Source of the DNA: CAG-390 sp964579135
GTDB lineage: Bacteria; Bacillota; Clostridia; Oscillospirales; CAG-272
Assembly (NCBI GenBank): GCA_964579135.1
Contig: CAZOFD010000023.1
Location: forward strand, 1 to 26,397
DNA length: 26,397 bases
Direction of reading: 5' to 3'
The position numbers and the translations under genes are program-made. How positions within the stretch are numbered: position 1 is the first letter of the stretch; each line of letters opens with the position of its first letter. A model generated the notes under the pieces. It saw nothing but the letters and a program-made list of their open reading frames with translations. It was not told where the DNA came from and did not search any database. Below, one piece after another: positions 16,401 through 23,827 of the stretch.

Positions 16401-17053
16401 AGATATCTTTTCGCCTTTATGCTTTCGCGCTCGAGCGTTACAAGACGTTCGCCTATAACGTCGACGATGTCGCGTACCCTCTCCATATTGTCGCGCGTGG
16501 CAGCAAGTCGCCTTTCGGCTTCGTTTTTTCTGTGGCGGTATTTTGCGATCCCGGCTGCGTCCTCGAAGATGCCGCGCCTCTCGTCGCTCTTGCGGGAGAT
16601 CATCTCGGTGATCCGCCCCTGACCGATTATCGAATAGCCGTCGCGCCCGATACCGGTATTAAGAAAAAGCTCGTATACGTCTCGCAGACGAACGCTTTTT
16701 TTGTTAACGTAATATTCGCTGTCGCCGTTTCGATAATAGCGTCTTGTGACGGTAACGTCATCCGCGGGGTAATCGAGTTTTCCGTGCTCGCTCCTGTTGT
16801 CGAACGTAACGGATACCTCGGCAAAGCCCATCGGCTTTCTGCTGTCGGAGCCGCCGAAGATTATATCCTCCATTTTGCTTCCGCGCAAGGTTTTGTACGA
16901 TATCTCCCCGAGCACCCAACGCATAGCGTCGGATATATTCGATTTTCCGCTTCCGTTTGGACCTATGATAACGGTCGAGCCCGGCTCGAAAACGAGCCTC
17001 GTTCTGTCCGGGAACGATTTAAAGCCCTGCATTTCGATCTGCTTGAGATACAA
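13418..17053 (-). CDS. smc: SMC, chromosome condensation and segregation ATPase
   Basis: A 1211-aa SMC protein, slightly longer than the B. subtilis one. It forms the ring-shaped condensin with ScpA and ScpB, neither encoded here. The Walker A box is GPNGSGKS (31-38), preceded by the family start LKQIEMQGFKSFPDRT. Long charged coiled coils run from about 165-500 and 700-1010. The hinge is about 515-690 (GRIPCGTIYGPLSSLI, LDGQQINRDGSFTGGS). The ABC signature is LSGGEQAF (about 1101), followed by Walker B FCILDEIEAALDE, a form typical of Clostridia, and a late THRRGTMNAANRLYGVTM. The start is TTG, fixed by the family N-terminus and a GGAGG site eight bases upstream. It follows the radical SAM gene by 21 bp and overlaps ftsY. 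Confidence 0.98.
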   Translation of the reverse strand: MYLKQIEMQGFKSFPDRTRLVFEPGSTVIIGPNGSGKSNISDAMRWVLGEISYKTLRGSKMEDIIFGGSDSRKPMGFAEVSVTFDNRSEHGKLDYPADDVTVTRRYYRNGDSEYYVNKKSVRLRDVYELFLNTGIGRDGYSIIGQGRITEMISRKSDERRGIFEDAAGIAKYRHRKNEAERRLAATRDNMERVRDIVDVIGERLVTLERESIKAKRYLEYSEIKRKADVRLWLYDTDNMRTEVAQAEQTLRETSRELSEASEALETLLAKQDRLDELSVKNKAESARLVEEMRVRTRENYELDSSIKVAQTKLAHLEATAAGEREKARNDVAEATAEAKRAEEKRAEGASLAAEADELARRDAEIKSKAEKAEERSRLLKEAVADAFDKLSASKAELSDVNARLELLGRTENEDHGRDEAAKREINDRQALAEQHLSECRESELTIAQYGERIAARAEEAGELSSRLLELQEVLGKAEKSLAEYSVRSETLTGKIDALRRMEEHFDGYNNSVRHVMRAYKEGGIGGRIPCGTIYGPLSSLIKVESRYVTAIETALGAAIQNIVVDNENTARAAIECLKRDSAGRATFFPLTSVRPRTPYGDDVRRAGTFAGYVGVAAELVAADPAFDNIIHSMLGRIVVFDTLENAVKMSQSVKYGLRVVTLDGQQINRDGSFTGGSVRTGSGILTRADEIARMSSELEKLRGASAELEKREATLRREVSEVGERLESVKNEEKLLETLRAVESAKLEKQKETVASDRELLEKLAADLQNVTGEIERREHEVELLEAKKRELVVRISETEAFRAERENERGALLNECDLLRGESLKLTVRISELRRDVESRRALADISDDKVRALRSEANACLTRAENCEKEAAALSSELADELEKHIKGEAELGQINDKRRSVDDGGLELERKLNDIRRVIKERQARKDTLVQSATRKEAMLEQLKEKLDSLMKKFWEEHELTRAQALEFGYPALTAAERPAEIALQTEYRNKIRNIGSTNPAAIEEYQTEKEKYDKLTEQLKDLDASGNELEKLISRLESEMKTAFSESFDKINENFGKTFCELFGGGSAQLILTDPDDVLESGIEIKAAPPGKIIKSLMQLSGGEQAFVGVALFFAILRVNPTPFCILDEIEAALDEVNVERLAQYIRKYSEETQFIIITHRRGTMNAANRLYGVTMPESGISKILTVDVADVSDKKGNGELWNELSR

Positions 17054-17061
17054 TGCGTTTA

Positions 17062-17066
17062 CCTCC
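17062..17066 (-). promoter_or_regulatory. Ribosome binding site for the TTG start of smc
   Basis: GGAGG on the minus strand lies eight bases before the TTG at 17051-17053. No ATG is suitably placed, and the protein start at this TTG matches the SMC family, so this site settles the start codon. Confidence 0.75.
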
Positions 17067-17074
17067 GATGTTCG

Positions 17075-18106
17075 TTAATCCGCGATGATTTTCGTTTCGT
17101 AAGTCGCAAGCCCGTCGCACTCGACAAAGCGAACGGCGCGTATCCCGCGCGACGCGGAATAGCGCGCGACGATACGCTTGCGGTTGGATCCGTGCTGCCC
17201 TATCGCACGCGACAGAGCGCCGCGCGACACGGCGACGTCGATGCGTTCTCCGACAAAAGAAGAGGCGTCTATCGCCTCGCATACCCTGCGAAAGAGCAGT
17301 TCGCTCATCGCAAGTTCGCCGAGCGCGGGGTGGTTCGGTCCCGCGGCGACCGTGTCGTCGGAAGTCAGCCCCTCGCTCGCGCAAAGACCGACCCGTATAA
17401 CTGGGAGCGACGCTCGATCGAACACGTCGAGCACGGCTGCGGTCCTGTCGAGTGCGCCCTCGAGCGTCAGCGGCTCGTATTCGCCGCGCTCCGCCATAAA
17501 GGCAAGTTCCGTGCCGCGAAAAACGACGGTCGGATAAACTCGCGCCCCGTCGCAGCCGAGCTCGACGACAGTCCTCGCCGTTTCCGTTTCCCTCTCGACG
17601 TTTGAGCGCGGCAGCCCTACCATCATCTGACCTACGAGCGCAAAACCGCGCTCCTTTACAAGGCGACAGGCTGCACGCGAAACCTCGGCATTGTGCCCTC
17701 GATTCGACGCTGCGAGCACCTCGTCCGAAAAACTTTGCAATCCGAGCTCCACGGTCTTAACCCCGTGCTCGCCGAGGATCGAAAGAACTTCGTCGTCGAT
17801 ATAATCGGGGCGCGTCGAGCAGCGAACCGCACCGACTTTGCCCGAGGCAAGGTAACGGTCCGAGATCTCGAGCAGGCGGCGCATAAGGTCGCGGTCGATG
17901 CCCGTAAACGACCCGCCGAAAAACGCAATCTCCGCCTCATCGTTCTCGCCGAGAGTGGCGACAGCGTCTGCTATCTCGCGTTCCACACTCGTCTCGTCAA
18001 AGCCGCAGTGCCCCGAGATCACGTGCTGATTGCAAAACACGCAATTGTTGGGGCACCCGACGTGCGGAATAAAAACGGGGATGTTTTTGTGCTTTTTGTG
18101 CGGCAT
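17075..18106 (-). CDS. Elp3-like radical SAM protein of unknown substrate
   Basis: A 343-aa radical SAM enzyme. The iron-sulfur motif is C-x3-C-x2-C: Cys18, Cys22 and Cys25 in VGCPNNCVFCNQ. It is followed by AEIAFFGGSFTGID, the GGE-like SAM-binding segment; VRCSTRPDYIDDEVL; VELGLQSFSDEVLAASNRGH; and GFALVGQMMVGLPRSN. These are hallmarks of the Elp3/coproporphyrinogen-oxidase-like branch. The C-terminal acetyltransferase domain of true Elp3 is missing. The gene between rnc and smc in Clostridia is often this type, and its function is not established. The ATG at 18106 lies one base after the rnc stop (TGATATG), with a weak GGTGA site. A TTG seven codons earlier is possible but less likely. The substrate could be a tRNA or another RNA, by analogy only. 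Confidence 0.9.
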   Translation of the reverse strand: MPHKKHKNIPVFIPHVGCPNNCVFCNQHVISGHCGFDETSVEREIADAVATLGENDEAEIAFFGGSFTGIDRDLMRRLLEISDRYLASGKVGAVRCSTRPDYIDDEVLSILGEHGVKTVELGLQSFSDEVLAASNRGHNAEVSRAACRLVKERGFALVGQMMVGLPRSNVERETETARTVVELGCDGARVYPTVVFRGTELAFMAERGEYEPLTLEGALDRTAAVLDVFDRASLPVIRVGLCASEGLTSDDTVAAGPNHPALGELAMSELLFRRVCEAIDASSFVGERIDVAVSRGALSRAIGQHGSNRKRIVARYSASRGIRAVRFVECDGLATYETKIIAD

Positions 18107-18107
18107 A

Positions 18108-18830
18108 TCATTCACCGAACAGTTCAAGCGCCTGCTTGGCTGCGTTTTGCTCGGCTGCGCGTTTCGACCTGCCCGTGCCGACTCCTATAACGTTGGAATT
18201 CAGCCGCGCCTCTACGGTAAAGGTCTTGTCGTGATCGGGCCCCTGCTCGTCTACCGTTATATATTCGAGATTCTCACCCTCGGACCTTTGCACGATCTGC
18301 TGCAGGCGCGTTTTGCAGTCGGCGCCGTGCCATACCTCGCGCAGCACCTCTATTTTTTCGTCCGTAAGCTCGATAAGATACGCTCTTACCGCGTTTTTGC
18401 CCGCAACGTCCGCACCCGCATCAAGATAGACCGCGGCAAGCAGCGCCTCGAACGCGTCGGCGAGAATGGAGTTGCGACTCCTGCCGCCGCCCTTTTCCTC
18501 GCCGTTGCCGAGCAAAAGATAATTTCCGAGACCGATCTGTACGGCAAACTCCGCAAGCGTTTCCTCGCGCACGAGTTCCGCGCGCATTCTCGTAAGTTCA
18601 CCCTCTGGCGAATCGGGAAAAAGCGAAAATATATGCTCGCTCGTTACGAGAGACAGCACCGAATCGCCCAAAAACTCAAGCCTTTCGTTGCATCTGTGCT
18701 TTTTCGTTCCGCCGTGTTCGTTGGAATATGACGAATGGGTCAATGCCTCGGTCAAAAGACCTCTGTCCGAGAATTTATGTTTGATTCTTTTCTCAAGCAA
18801 CGCTTGATCGTAAGGTTTTAAATCGTTCAT
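18108..18830 (-). CDS. rnc: Ribonuclease III
   Basis: A 240-aa double-strand-specific endoribonuclease that processes rRNA precursors and structured mRNAs. The signature NERLEFLGDSVLSL (48-61) holds the catalytic acidic residues, and the second acidic cluster is SILADAFEALLAAVYLDAG. The C-terminal dsRNA-binding domain (about 165-240) includes CKTRLQQIVQ, FTVEARLNSNVIGVGTGRSKRAAEQNAAKQAL. I chose the ATG at 18830 because of its GGGAAG site eight bases upstream; an upstream in-frame extension of 46 codons is basic and unlike the family. It is 49 bp downstream of plsX. The acpP gene that usually stands between them is absent. Confidence 0.97.
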   Translation of the reverse strand: MNDLKPYDQALLEKRIKHKFSDRGLLTEALTHSSYSNEHGGTKKHRCNERLEFLGDSVLSLVTSEHIFSLFPDSPEGELTRMRAELVREETLAEFAVQIGLGNYLLLGNGEEKGGGRSRNSILADAFEALLAAVYLDAGADVAGKNAVRAYLIELTDEKIEVLREVWHGADCKTRLQQIVQRSEGENLEYITVDEQGPDHDKTFTVEARLNSNVIGVGTGRSKRAAEQNAAKQALELFGE

Positions 18831-18879
18831 TCGTATTTCTTCCCGTAGATATGAATTTTCGGCGTTGCCGAATATCCGG

Positions 18880-19926
18880 TTATTTTTCGGACGAAGTTTC
18901 TCCGCCGTCGGCTGTTGCCGAGGGCGATTTCGCCTTTTCGAAAGCACGCGTTTCTTTCGCAATGGCAAGCGTTACGCCGGTGTCGGCGTATTCGATTGCC
19001 TGGCGTATCGCGTTTTTGACGCTTTTGGCTTTCGACGAGCCGTGTGCTTTTATGACAGGCTTCGAAATACCGAGCAAGGGGGCGCCGCCGTATTCCGACG
19101 GGTCGAAACGCTTTTTGACGTCTCCGAGCTTATCCTTGACCAAAAGAGCCGAAACTTTTGTCCTCAGATCGGCATAAAAAAGTTCTTTCATCGTGCCAAG
19201 CATCATTTTTCCCATACCCTCGACACATTTCAGCAATATATTGCCCGTAAATCCGTCGGTAACAAGCACGTCGCACGCGTTTTTGGGCACGCGATTTGCC
19301 TCGACGTTGCCGACGAAATTAACGTCGGGCGAATTTTTCAGCCTTTCATAGGCTTTCAGTTGGAGCTCGGTGCCTTTGCACTCCTCGACTCCGTTGTTGA
19401 GCAGCCCCACGCGCGGCGAGGAAAGTCCGTATGCTTTTTGCATATATATGCTGCCCATAACGGCAAACTGCTCGAGATATTCGTCGGTAACCGTCACGTT
19501 CGCGCCCGAATCCAAAAGCAAAACCGGCGGATCCATAGGCAATATGCTCGCTATTGCCGCGCGGCGTATGCCGCGGATCTTGCGAACTATCAGCGTCGCG
19601 CCGGTAAAAAGCGCGCCGGTGTTCCCTGTGCTGACCACGGCGTCGCCCTTGCCCTCGGCAAGCATACGAAGCGCTACGCTCATACTCGAATCGCTCTTTT
19701 GGCGAACTACGGATATCGGGTCGTCATCCATTTCGATTACGATGGGAGCGTCGACAACGTCGAATCTCCTCAGATCCATATTTTCGCTTTCCGCTATCTG
19801 CTTAATGCGAGACGCGTCGCCTACAAGTATAAAATTCGCACTGTATTCCTGCGACGCAAGATATGCCCCGCGCACCACCTCGAGCGGCGCGTGATCGCCG
19901 CCCATACAATCAACAATAATCCTCAT
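18880..19926 (-). CDS. plsX: PlsX, phosphate acyltransferase of phospholipid synthesis
   Basis: A 348-aa enzyme that converts acyl-ACP to acyl-phosphate for the PlsY acyltransferase, acting at the membrane surface. The opening IIVDCMGGDHAP is diagnostic, followed by VRQKSDSSMSVALRMLAEGKGDAVVSTGNTGAL, VGLLNNGVEECKGTELQLKAYERL, FVGNVEANRVPKNACDVLVTDGFTGNILLK and EYGGAPLLGISKPVIKAHGSSKAKSVKNAIRQA. The Ser/Lys/Glu-rich tail (about 325-348) is poorly conserved. The start ATG has an AAGGGG site and overlaps the stop of a possible small frame as ATGA. A 153-bp gap separates it from trmFO. No fapR or fab genes accompany it. Confidence 0.97.
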   Translation of the reverse strand: MRIIVDCMGGDHAPLEVVRGAYLASQEYSANFILVGDASRIKQIAESENMDLRRFDVVDAPIVIEMDDDPISVVRQKSDSSMSVALRMLAEGKGDAVVSTGNTGALFTGATLIVRKIRGIRRAAIASILPMDPPVLLLDSGANVTVTDEYLEQFAVMGSIYMQKAYGLSSPRVGLLNNGVEECKGTELQLKAYERLKNSPDVNFVGNVEANRVPKNACDVLVTDGFTGNILLKCVEGMGKMMLGTMKELFYADLRTKVSALLVKDKLGDVKKRFDPSEYGGAPLLGISKPVIKAHGSSKAKSVKNAIRQAIEYADTGVTLAIAKETRAFEKAKSPSATADGGETSSEK

Positions 19927-20057
19927 TTTCTGCCCCTTACGATCTTGGCGAGAGTGCCCTCGCGCTTGTGCGATCGGCTGTTTTCGAGTCGCCTCGCTAC
20001 TATGCGCGGCAGACCCAGCGCACCCGAAGCGCGCGTAAAATATACGGTATGCGGCAA
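19923..20057 (-). CDS. Possible 44-codon frame coupled to plsX (weak)
   Basis: Within the 153-bp gap between trmFO and plsX one minus-strand frame is open from a TTG (20055-20057) to a TGA that overlaps the plsX ATG as ATGA. The product would be basic (many Arg/Lys in ARRLENSRSHKREGTLAKIV) and matches no family I know, including L32 (RpmF). No good Shine-Dalgarno site precedes the TTG. The frame continues upstream into trmFO, which makes chance openness plausible. Apart from this the gap holds only short hairpins and no convincing promoter. Confidence 0.15.
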   Translation of the reverse strand: MPHTVYFTRASGALGLPRIVARRLENSRSHKREGTLAKIVRGRK

Positions 20058-20079
20058 AATTGCGTACGTTGCCGCCGTA

Positions 20080-21441
20080 TCAAAGGTTATCCGACAACTC
20101 GTCGGCGATAAATCTGTCGAGCGATGCAAGCGCACGCTCGGAATATAGCGTGTATTTTGCGATCTTTCCGCCGCGTACCCGCTCCGCGAAAGACGGAATT
20201 ATTCCGAAATTGGCGTTCATCGGCACGAACTTCGAGAGGCTCCCCTCGGATACGTACTTCGCCATCGCACCGATCATAGTCTCCTCGGGAAACGCGAGCG
20301 GCGGCAGACCGCAAACTCGCCTTGCGGCGGCAATGCCCGCAACAAGACCCGAAGCCGCCGATTCGACGTACCCCTCGACGCCCGTCATCTGCCCCGCAAA
20401 ATAGACGTCGTCGCACTTGCCGTTGACAAGACGGTACGAACGGTCGAGATTTCCGGGCGAATTAAGGTACGTGTTGCGGTGCATAACTCCGTACCTCAAA
20501 AACTCCGCGTTTTCGAGCCCCGGTATCATTCCGAACACGCGCTTTTGCTCGGGGAAAGCCAAATGCGTTTGGAATCCGACGAGATTGTACATCGTACCGT
20601 CCGTATTCTCACGACGGAGTTGCACGACGGCGTAATAGCTTTTTTGCTTTTCGGGGCACCTCGGGTCCGCAAGCCCGACGGGCTTAAGCGGTCCGTATCT
20701 TAAGGTGTCGCGCCCGCGCTTTGCCATAACTTCGATCGGCATACAGCCCTCGAACACGGTAACGTCGCCCTGCGCCTCCTTGTCGAAATCGTGCAGCTGC
20801 GCCTCTCTTGCCGTCACAAGCGCATCGTAAAAAGCTTCGTACTGCTCGCGCGTCATAGGGCAATTTAGGTAATCCGCATCACCTTTGTCGTAACGCGAGG
20901 CGAAAAACGCAACGCCCGTGTCAACGGTCGAGCCGTCGACGATAGGCGCCGCCGCGTCGAAAAAGTGCAGGTCGCCGAGCCCGAGCTCGTAGCGGATAAA
21001 TTTCGCCATCGGCTCCGACGTAAGCGGTCCCGTGGCTATTATATTCACGCCGCCGTTTTCGACGCCGCTCGCTTCCTCGTATACCACCGTGATATTGGGA
21101 TGAGATCCTATCTTTTCGGTAACCGCGGCGGAAAAATCATCTCTGTTTACGGCGAGCGCCGAGCCGGCGGGCACGCGAGTGGCGTCCGCCGCGGATATTA
21201 TAAGCGAGTCGAGACGGCGCATCTCCTCTTTCAAAAGCCCTACGGCATTGACGAGGCTGTCCGAGCGGAGCGAGTTCGAACAAACAAGCTCCGCAAAATT
21301 CTCGCTTTTGTGCGCGGGAGTGAATTTTTTCGGTTTCATCTCGTGCAAAACGACCTTTACTCCGCGGTTTGCGAGTTGCCACGCCGCTTCGCACCCGGCA
21401 AGACCCGCGCCGTATACGTTTACGTGATCTTTATTTTCCAT
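20080..21441 (-). CDS. trmFO: TrmFO, folate/FAD-dependent tRNA uracil-54 methyltransferase
   Basis: A 453-aa flavoenzyme that makes T54 in tRNA using methylenetetrahydrofolate. The FAD-binding start VNVYGAGLAGCEAAWQLANRG is followed by HKSENFAELVCSNSLRSD, placing the conserved Cys54. Cys233 in VFEGCMPIEVMAKRGRDTLRYGPLKPVGL matches the second catalytic cysteine of the family. The C-terminal FAD segment is YFAGQMTGVEGYVESAASGLVAGIAAARR. Length fits the family. Its ATG is nine bases after the topA stop with no clear ribosome site, so translation is probably coupled to topA. The topA-trmFO pair is conserved in Bacillota; the codY/xerC neighbours seen in Bacillus are missing. Confidence 0.97.
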   Translation of the reverse strand: MENKDHVNVYGAGLAGCEAAWQLANRGVKVVLHEMKPKKFTPAHKSENFAELVCSNSLRSDSLVNAVGLLKEEMRRLDSLIISAADATRVPAGSALAVNRDDFSAAVTEKIGSHPNITVVYEEASGVENGGVNIIATGPLTSEPMAKFIRYELGLGDLHFFDAAAPIVDGSTVDTGVAFFASRYDKGDADYLNCPMTREQYEAFYDALVTAREAQLHDFDKEAQGDVTVFEGCMPIEVMAKRGRDTLRYGPLKPVGLADPRCPEKQKSYYAVVQLRRENTDGTMYNLVGFQTHLAFPEQKRVFGMIPGLENAEFLRYGVMHRNTYLNSPGNLDRSYRLVNGKCDDVYFAGQMTGVEGYVESAASGLVAGIAAARRVCGLPPLAFPEETMIGAMAKYVSEGSLSKFVPMNANFGIIPSFAERVRGGKIAKYTLYSERALASLDRFIADELSDNL

Positions 21442-21450
21442 TTTTCGATA

Positions 21451-23781
21451 TTATTCAATATTTTCCTTATTTGCGCTCGCCGCTTTTCCCTCGTCGGCAG
21501 CCGCGCTCGCTCCCTTTGCGTCGGGCGCAAAATATCCGCACCCCTCGTTTTTGCAAACGAGCCCCGCGCGCTTGCCCTTGCGACGGTAGAGACCCTCACC
21601 GCAAGAGGGGCATTTTTCGCTCGTAGGCATATCCCAAGACGAAAAATCGCATTTCGGATAATTCTCGCAACTGTAGAAAACGGAGCGATTTCTGCTTTGC
21701 CTTATCAGAATCTTGCCGCCGCACTTGGGGCACGGCACGTCAAGCGCCTGAAACTGCTGCTTTACGAATTTGCACTTCGGATAATTGGCACAGGCGAAAA
21801 ACGTGCCGTAAGGTCCGTGCCTTTCGACCATATCGCCGCCGCAGACCTCGCATTTGAAATCCGCTATCGTCGGCGCGACCTTTTCTTTGTCCCCCGTTTT
21901 GGCGTCGGCAGCGTCGAGCTTTTTCGTATTTTTGCAACGCGGATAGTTCGGGCAGGCGGCGAATTTGCCGAAGCGCCCGGTTTTAACTATCATCTGCGCC
22001 CCGCACTTGTCGCAAACGAGATCGGTCGTTTCGGGCGGGACTTCTATCTTGTTCTCTTCCGCCTTTTTTTCGGCGGCTTCGAGCTCCGCGCTGAACCCGC
22101 GCCAAAACTCGGAAAGAACGTCCGTCATCGAAACCTCGCCGTTTTCGATACCATCGAGTTTTTCCTCCATATTTGCGGTAAATTTATAATCCACGATGTC
22201 GGAAAAGTCCGTCTTCATAAGACCCGTCGTAAGTTCGCCGAGTGTGGTGGGTACAAGCGATTTGCCGTCTCTTTTAACGTATTCTCTCGCGATAATCGTG
22301 GTGATCGTGGGGGTTATGGTACTCGGGCGACCGATCCCCTTGTCCTCGAGCGCTTTCATAAGAGACGCCTCGGTGTAACGGGGCGGTGCCTCGGTAAAGT
22401 GCTTTGTCGGAACGACCTCCGTGCAAAGAAGGCGCTCGCCCTCGGTCAACGCGGGGAGCTTAATATTTTTAATATCGTCGTCTTCGTCGGCGTTTTTGCC
22501 GCCCTCGTCGGTCGATTCTTCGTAAAGTACCAAAAATCCCGCAAAAGCGACGTTGTAACCGCCCGTCCTGAAAAGATGCTCGCCGCAAACTATATCCACG
22601 CTCAAAGTATCGAGCTTTGCGCTCTCCATTTGGCTGGCGAGAAATCTCTCCCATATCAATTTATAAAGTTTGAACTGATCCGGTGTAAGGTACTGCTTTA
22701 TCTCCGCGGGAGCGAGTGCTACGTTCGAAGGTCTTATCGCCTCGTGCGCATCCTGCGCCCCGGGTTTGACTTTGTAATTTCTCACCGTCTCGGGGCGGTA
22801 CTCCGCTCCGTATTTTTGCGCGATATATTCCCTTGCGGCGTCCTGCGCTTCCGCGGCGACCCTAAGAGAGTCGGTACGCATATAAGTTATAAGACCTTGC
22901 GAGCCGCCGTTGGCGCTGCCGAGGTTTATACCCTCGTAGAGTTCCTGCGCCGTGCGCATGGTTCTCGCGGATTGGAATCCGAGTTTTCTCGACGCTTCCT
23001 GCAACATCGTGGAGGTCGTAAAGGGGGGCGCGGGCGAACGGTATTTCGTGCCGTGGCGAACGTTTTTCACGGTCATATATTTTCCGTTTGCGTCGCCGAC
23101 GATCTTCATCGCCGCGCTTTCGTTTTCGATTTTGACCTTGGCGCCGGTCGATGCGTCGCCGTGATATCTGACGCATATCGATCCGCCCTCGCCGAGCTTT
23201 GCGGCAACCGTCCAATACTCGGACGGCACGAATGCGCGTATCTCCTCCTCGCGCTCGACGACGAGTCGAGTCGCTACTGACTGCACGCGCCCCGCGGACA
23301 GACCGTGACGCACGCGTTTCCAAAGCAGGGGGCTTAGCTTATAGCCGACTATCCTGTCGAGTATTCTGCGCGACTGTTGGGCGTTGACAAGATTTTCGTC
23401 TATTTGCCGCGGCGCTTTGATGCTGTTTTTTATCGCCGTTTTGGTAAGCTCGTTGAAAGTAACGCGCATCGTGCGCTCGGGCGGCAGATCGAGTGCAGTC
23501 GACAAATGCCAAGAAATTGCCTCTCCCTCGCGGTCGGGGTCGGTCGCGAGATATATCTTATTGGCGTTTTTGACTTCTTTTTTCAGATCTTTTATAAGGT
23601 CGCCCTTACCCCTGATGTTAATGTAATGGGGGGCGAAATCGTTTTCTATATCTATACCGAAAGAGCTCTTGGGCAGGTCGCGTACGTGACCTTTTGACGC
23701 GACGACTTTATAGTTCTGCCCGAGGCAACTCTGTATCGTATGCGCTTTCGTAGGAGATTCTATGATAACAAGATTCTTCAT
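21451..23781 (-). CDS. topA: DNA topoisomerase I (type IA)
   Basis: A 776-aa enzyme that relaxes negative supercoils by single-strand passage. The Toprim domain opens LVIIESPTKAHTI and has DPDREGEA (81-88). The active-site tyrosine is Tyr300 in LITYMRTDS. RRILDRIVGYKLSPLLW, GLSAGRVQSVATRLV and GAQDAHEAIRP are further core motifs. Four C-terminal zinc-finger modules with four cysteines each follow (about 590-616, 644-670, 684-711, 724-748), the first three sharing the NYPRC/NYPKC form. An Ala/Lys/Glu-rich tail ends the protein. The ATG fits the family start, but the nearest purine-rich site (AAAGGAA) is about 15 bases away, so initiation may be weak. It lies 46 bp after dprA. Confidence 0.98.
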   Translation of the reverse strand: MKNLVIIESPTKAHTIQSCLGQNYKVVASKGHVRDLPKSSFGIDIENDFAPHYINIRGKGDLIKDLKKEVKNANKIYLATDPDREGEAISWHLSTALDLPPERTMRVTFNELTKTAIKNSIKAPRQIDENLVNAQQSRRILDRIVGYKLSPLLWKRVRHGLSAGRVQSVATRLVVEREEEIRAFVPSEYWTVAAKLGEGGSICVRYHGDASTGAKVKIENESAAMKIVGDANGKYMTVKNVRHGTKYRSPAPPFTTSTMLQEASRKLGFQSARTMRTAQELYEGINLGSANGGSQGLITYMRTDSLRVAAEAQDAAREYIAQKYGAEYRPETVRNYKVKPGAQDAHEAIRPSNVALAPAEIKQYLTPDQFKLYKLIWERFLASQMESAKLDTLSVDIVCGEHLFRTGGYNVAFAGFLVLYEESTDEGGKNADEDDDIKNIKLPALTEGERLLCTEVVPTKHFTEAPPRYTEASLMKALEDKGIGRPSTITPTITTIIAREYVKRDGKSLVPTTLGELTTGLMKTDFSDIVDYKFTANMEEKLDGIENGEVSMTDVLSEFWRGFSAELEAAEKKAEENKIEVPPETTDLVCDKCGAQMIVKTGRFGKFAACPNYPRCKNTKKLDAADAKTGDKEKVAPTIADFKCEVCGGDMVERHGPYGTFFACANYPKCKFVKQQFQALDVPCPKCGGKILIRQSRNRSVFYSCENYPKCDFSSWDMPTSEKCPSCGEGLYRRKGKRAGLVCKNEGCGYFAPDAKGASAAADEGKAASANKENIE

Positions 23782-23827
23782 TTTAGGAAAAAATGATTCC
23801 TTTCGCTTGATTTCGTATCAAAAAAGA

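Noticed and set aside
13418..17053. Unusual ABC signature LSGGEQAFVGVALFF in SMC
   Set aside because: This form, followed by FCILDEIEAALDE, is common in clostridial SMC proteins as far as I recall, so it is lineage-typical and not anomalous.
20965..23280. A 771-codon open frame on the plus strand across topA and the start of trmFO
   Set aside because: It is antisense to two clearly conserved genes, has no recognisable domain, and is rich in Arg, Phe, His and Val. It exists because the real genes avoid TTA, CTA and TCA codons, whose complements are stops. The same holds for the other long plus-strand frames at 8338-9645, 14714-15865, 16241-17605 and 18865-20148.
23782..23827. A terminator between dprA and topA (AAAAAG/CTTTTT stem)
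   Set aside because: The stem is six pairs, nearly all A-T, so it is too weak. The spacing to topA suggests continued transcription.
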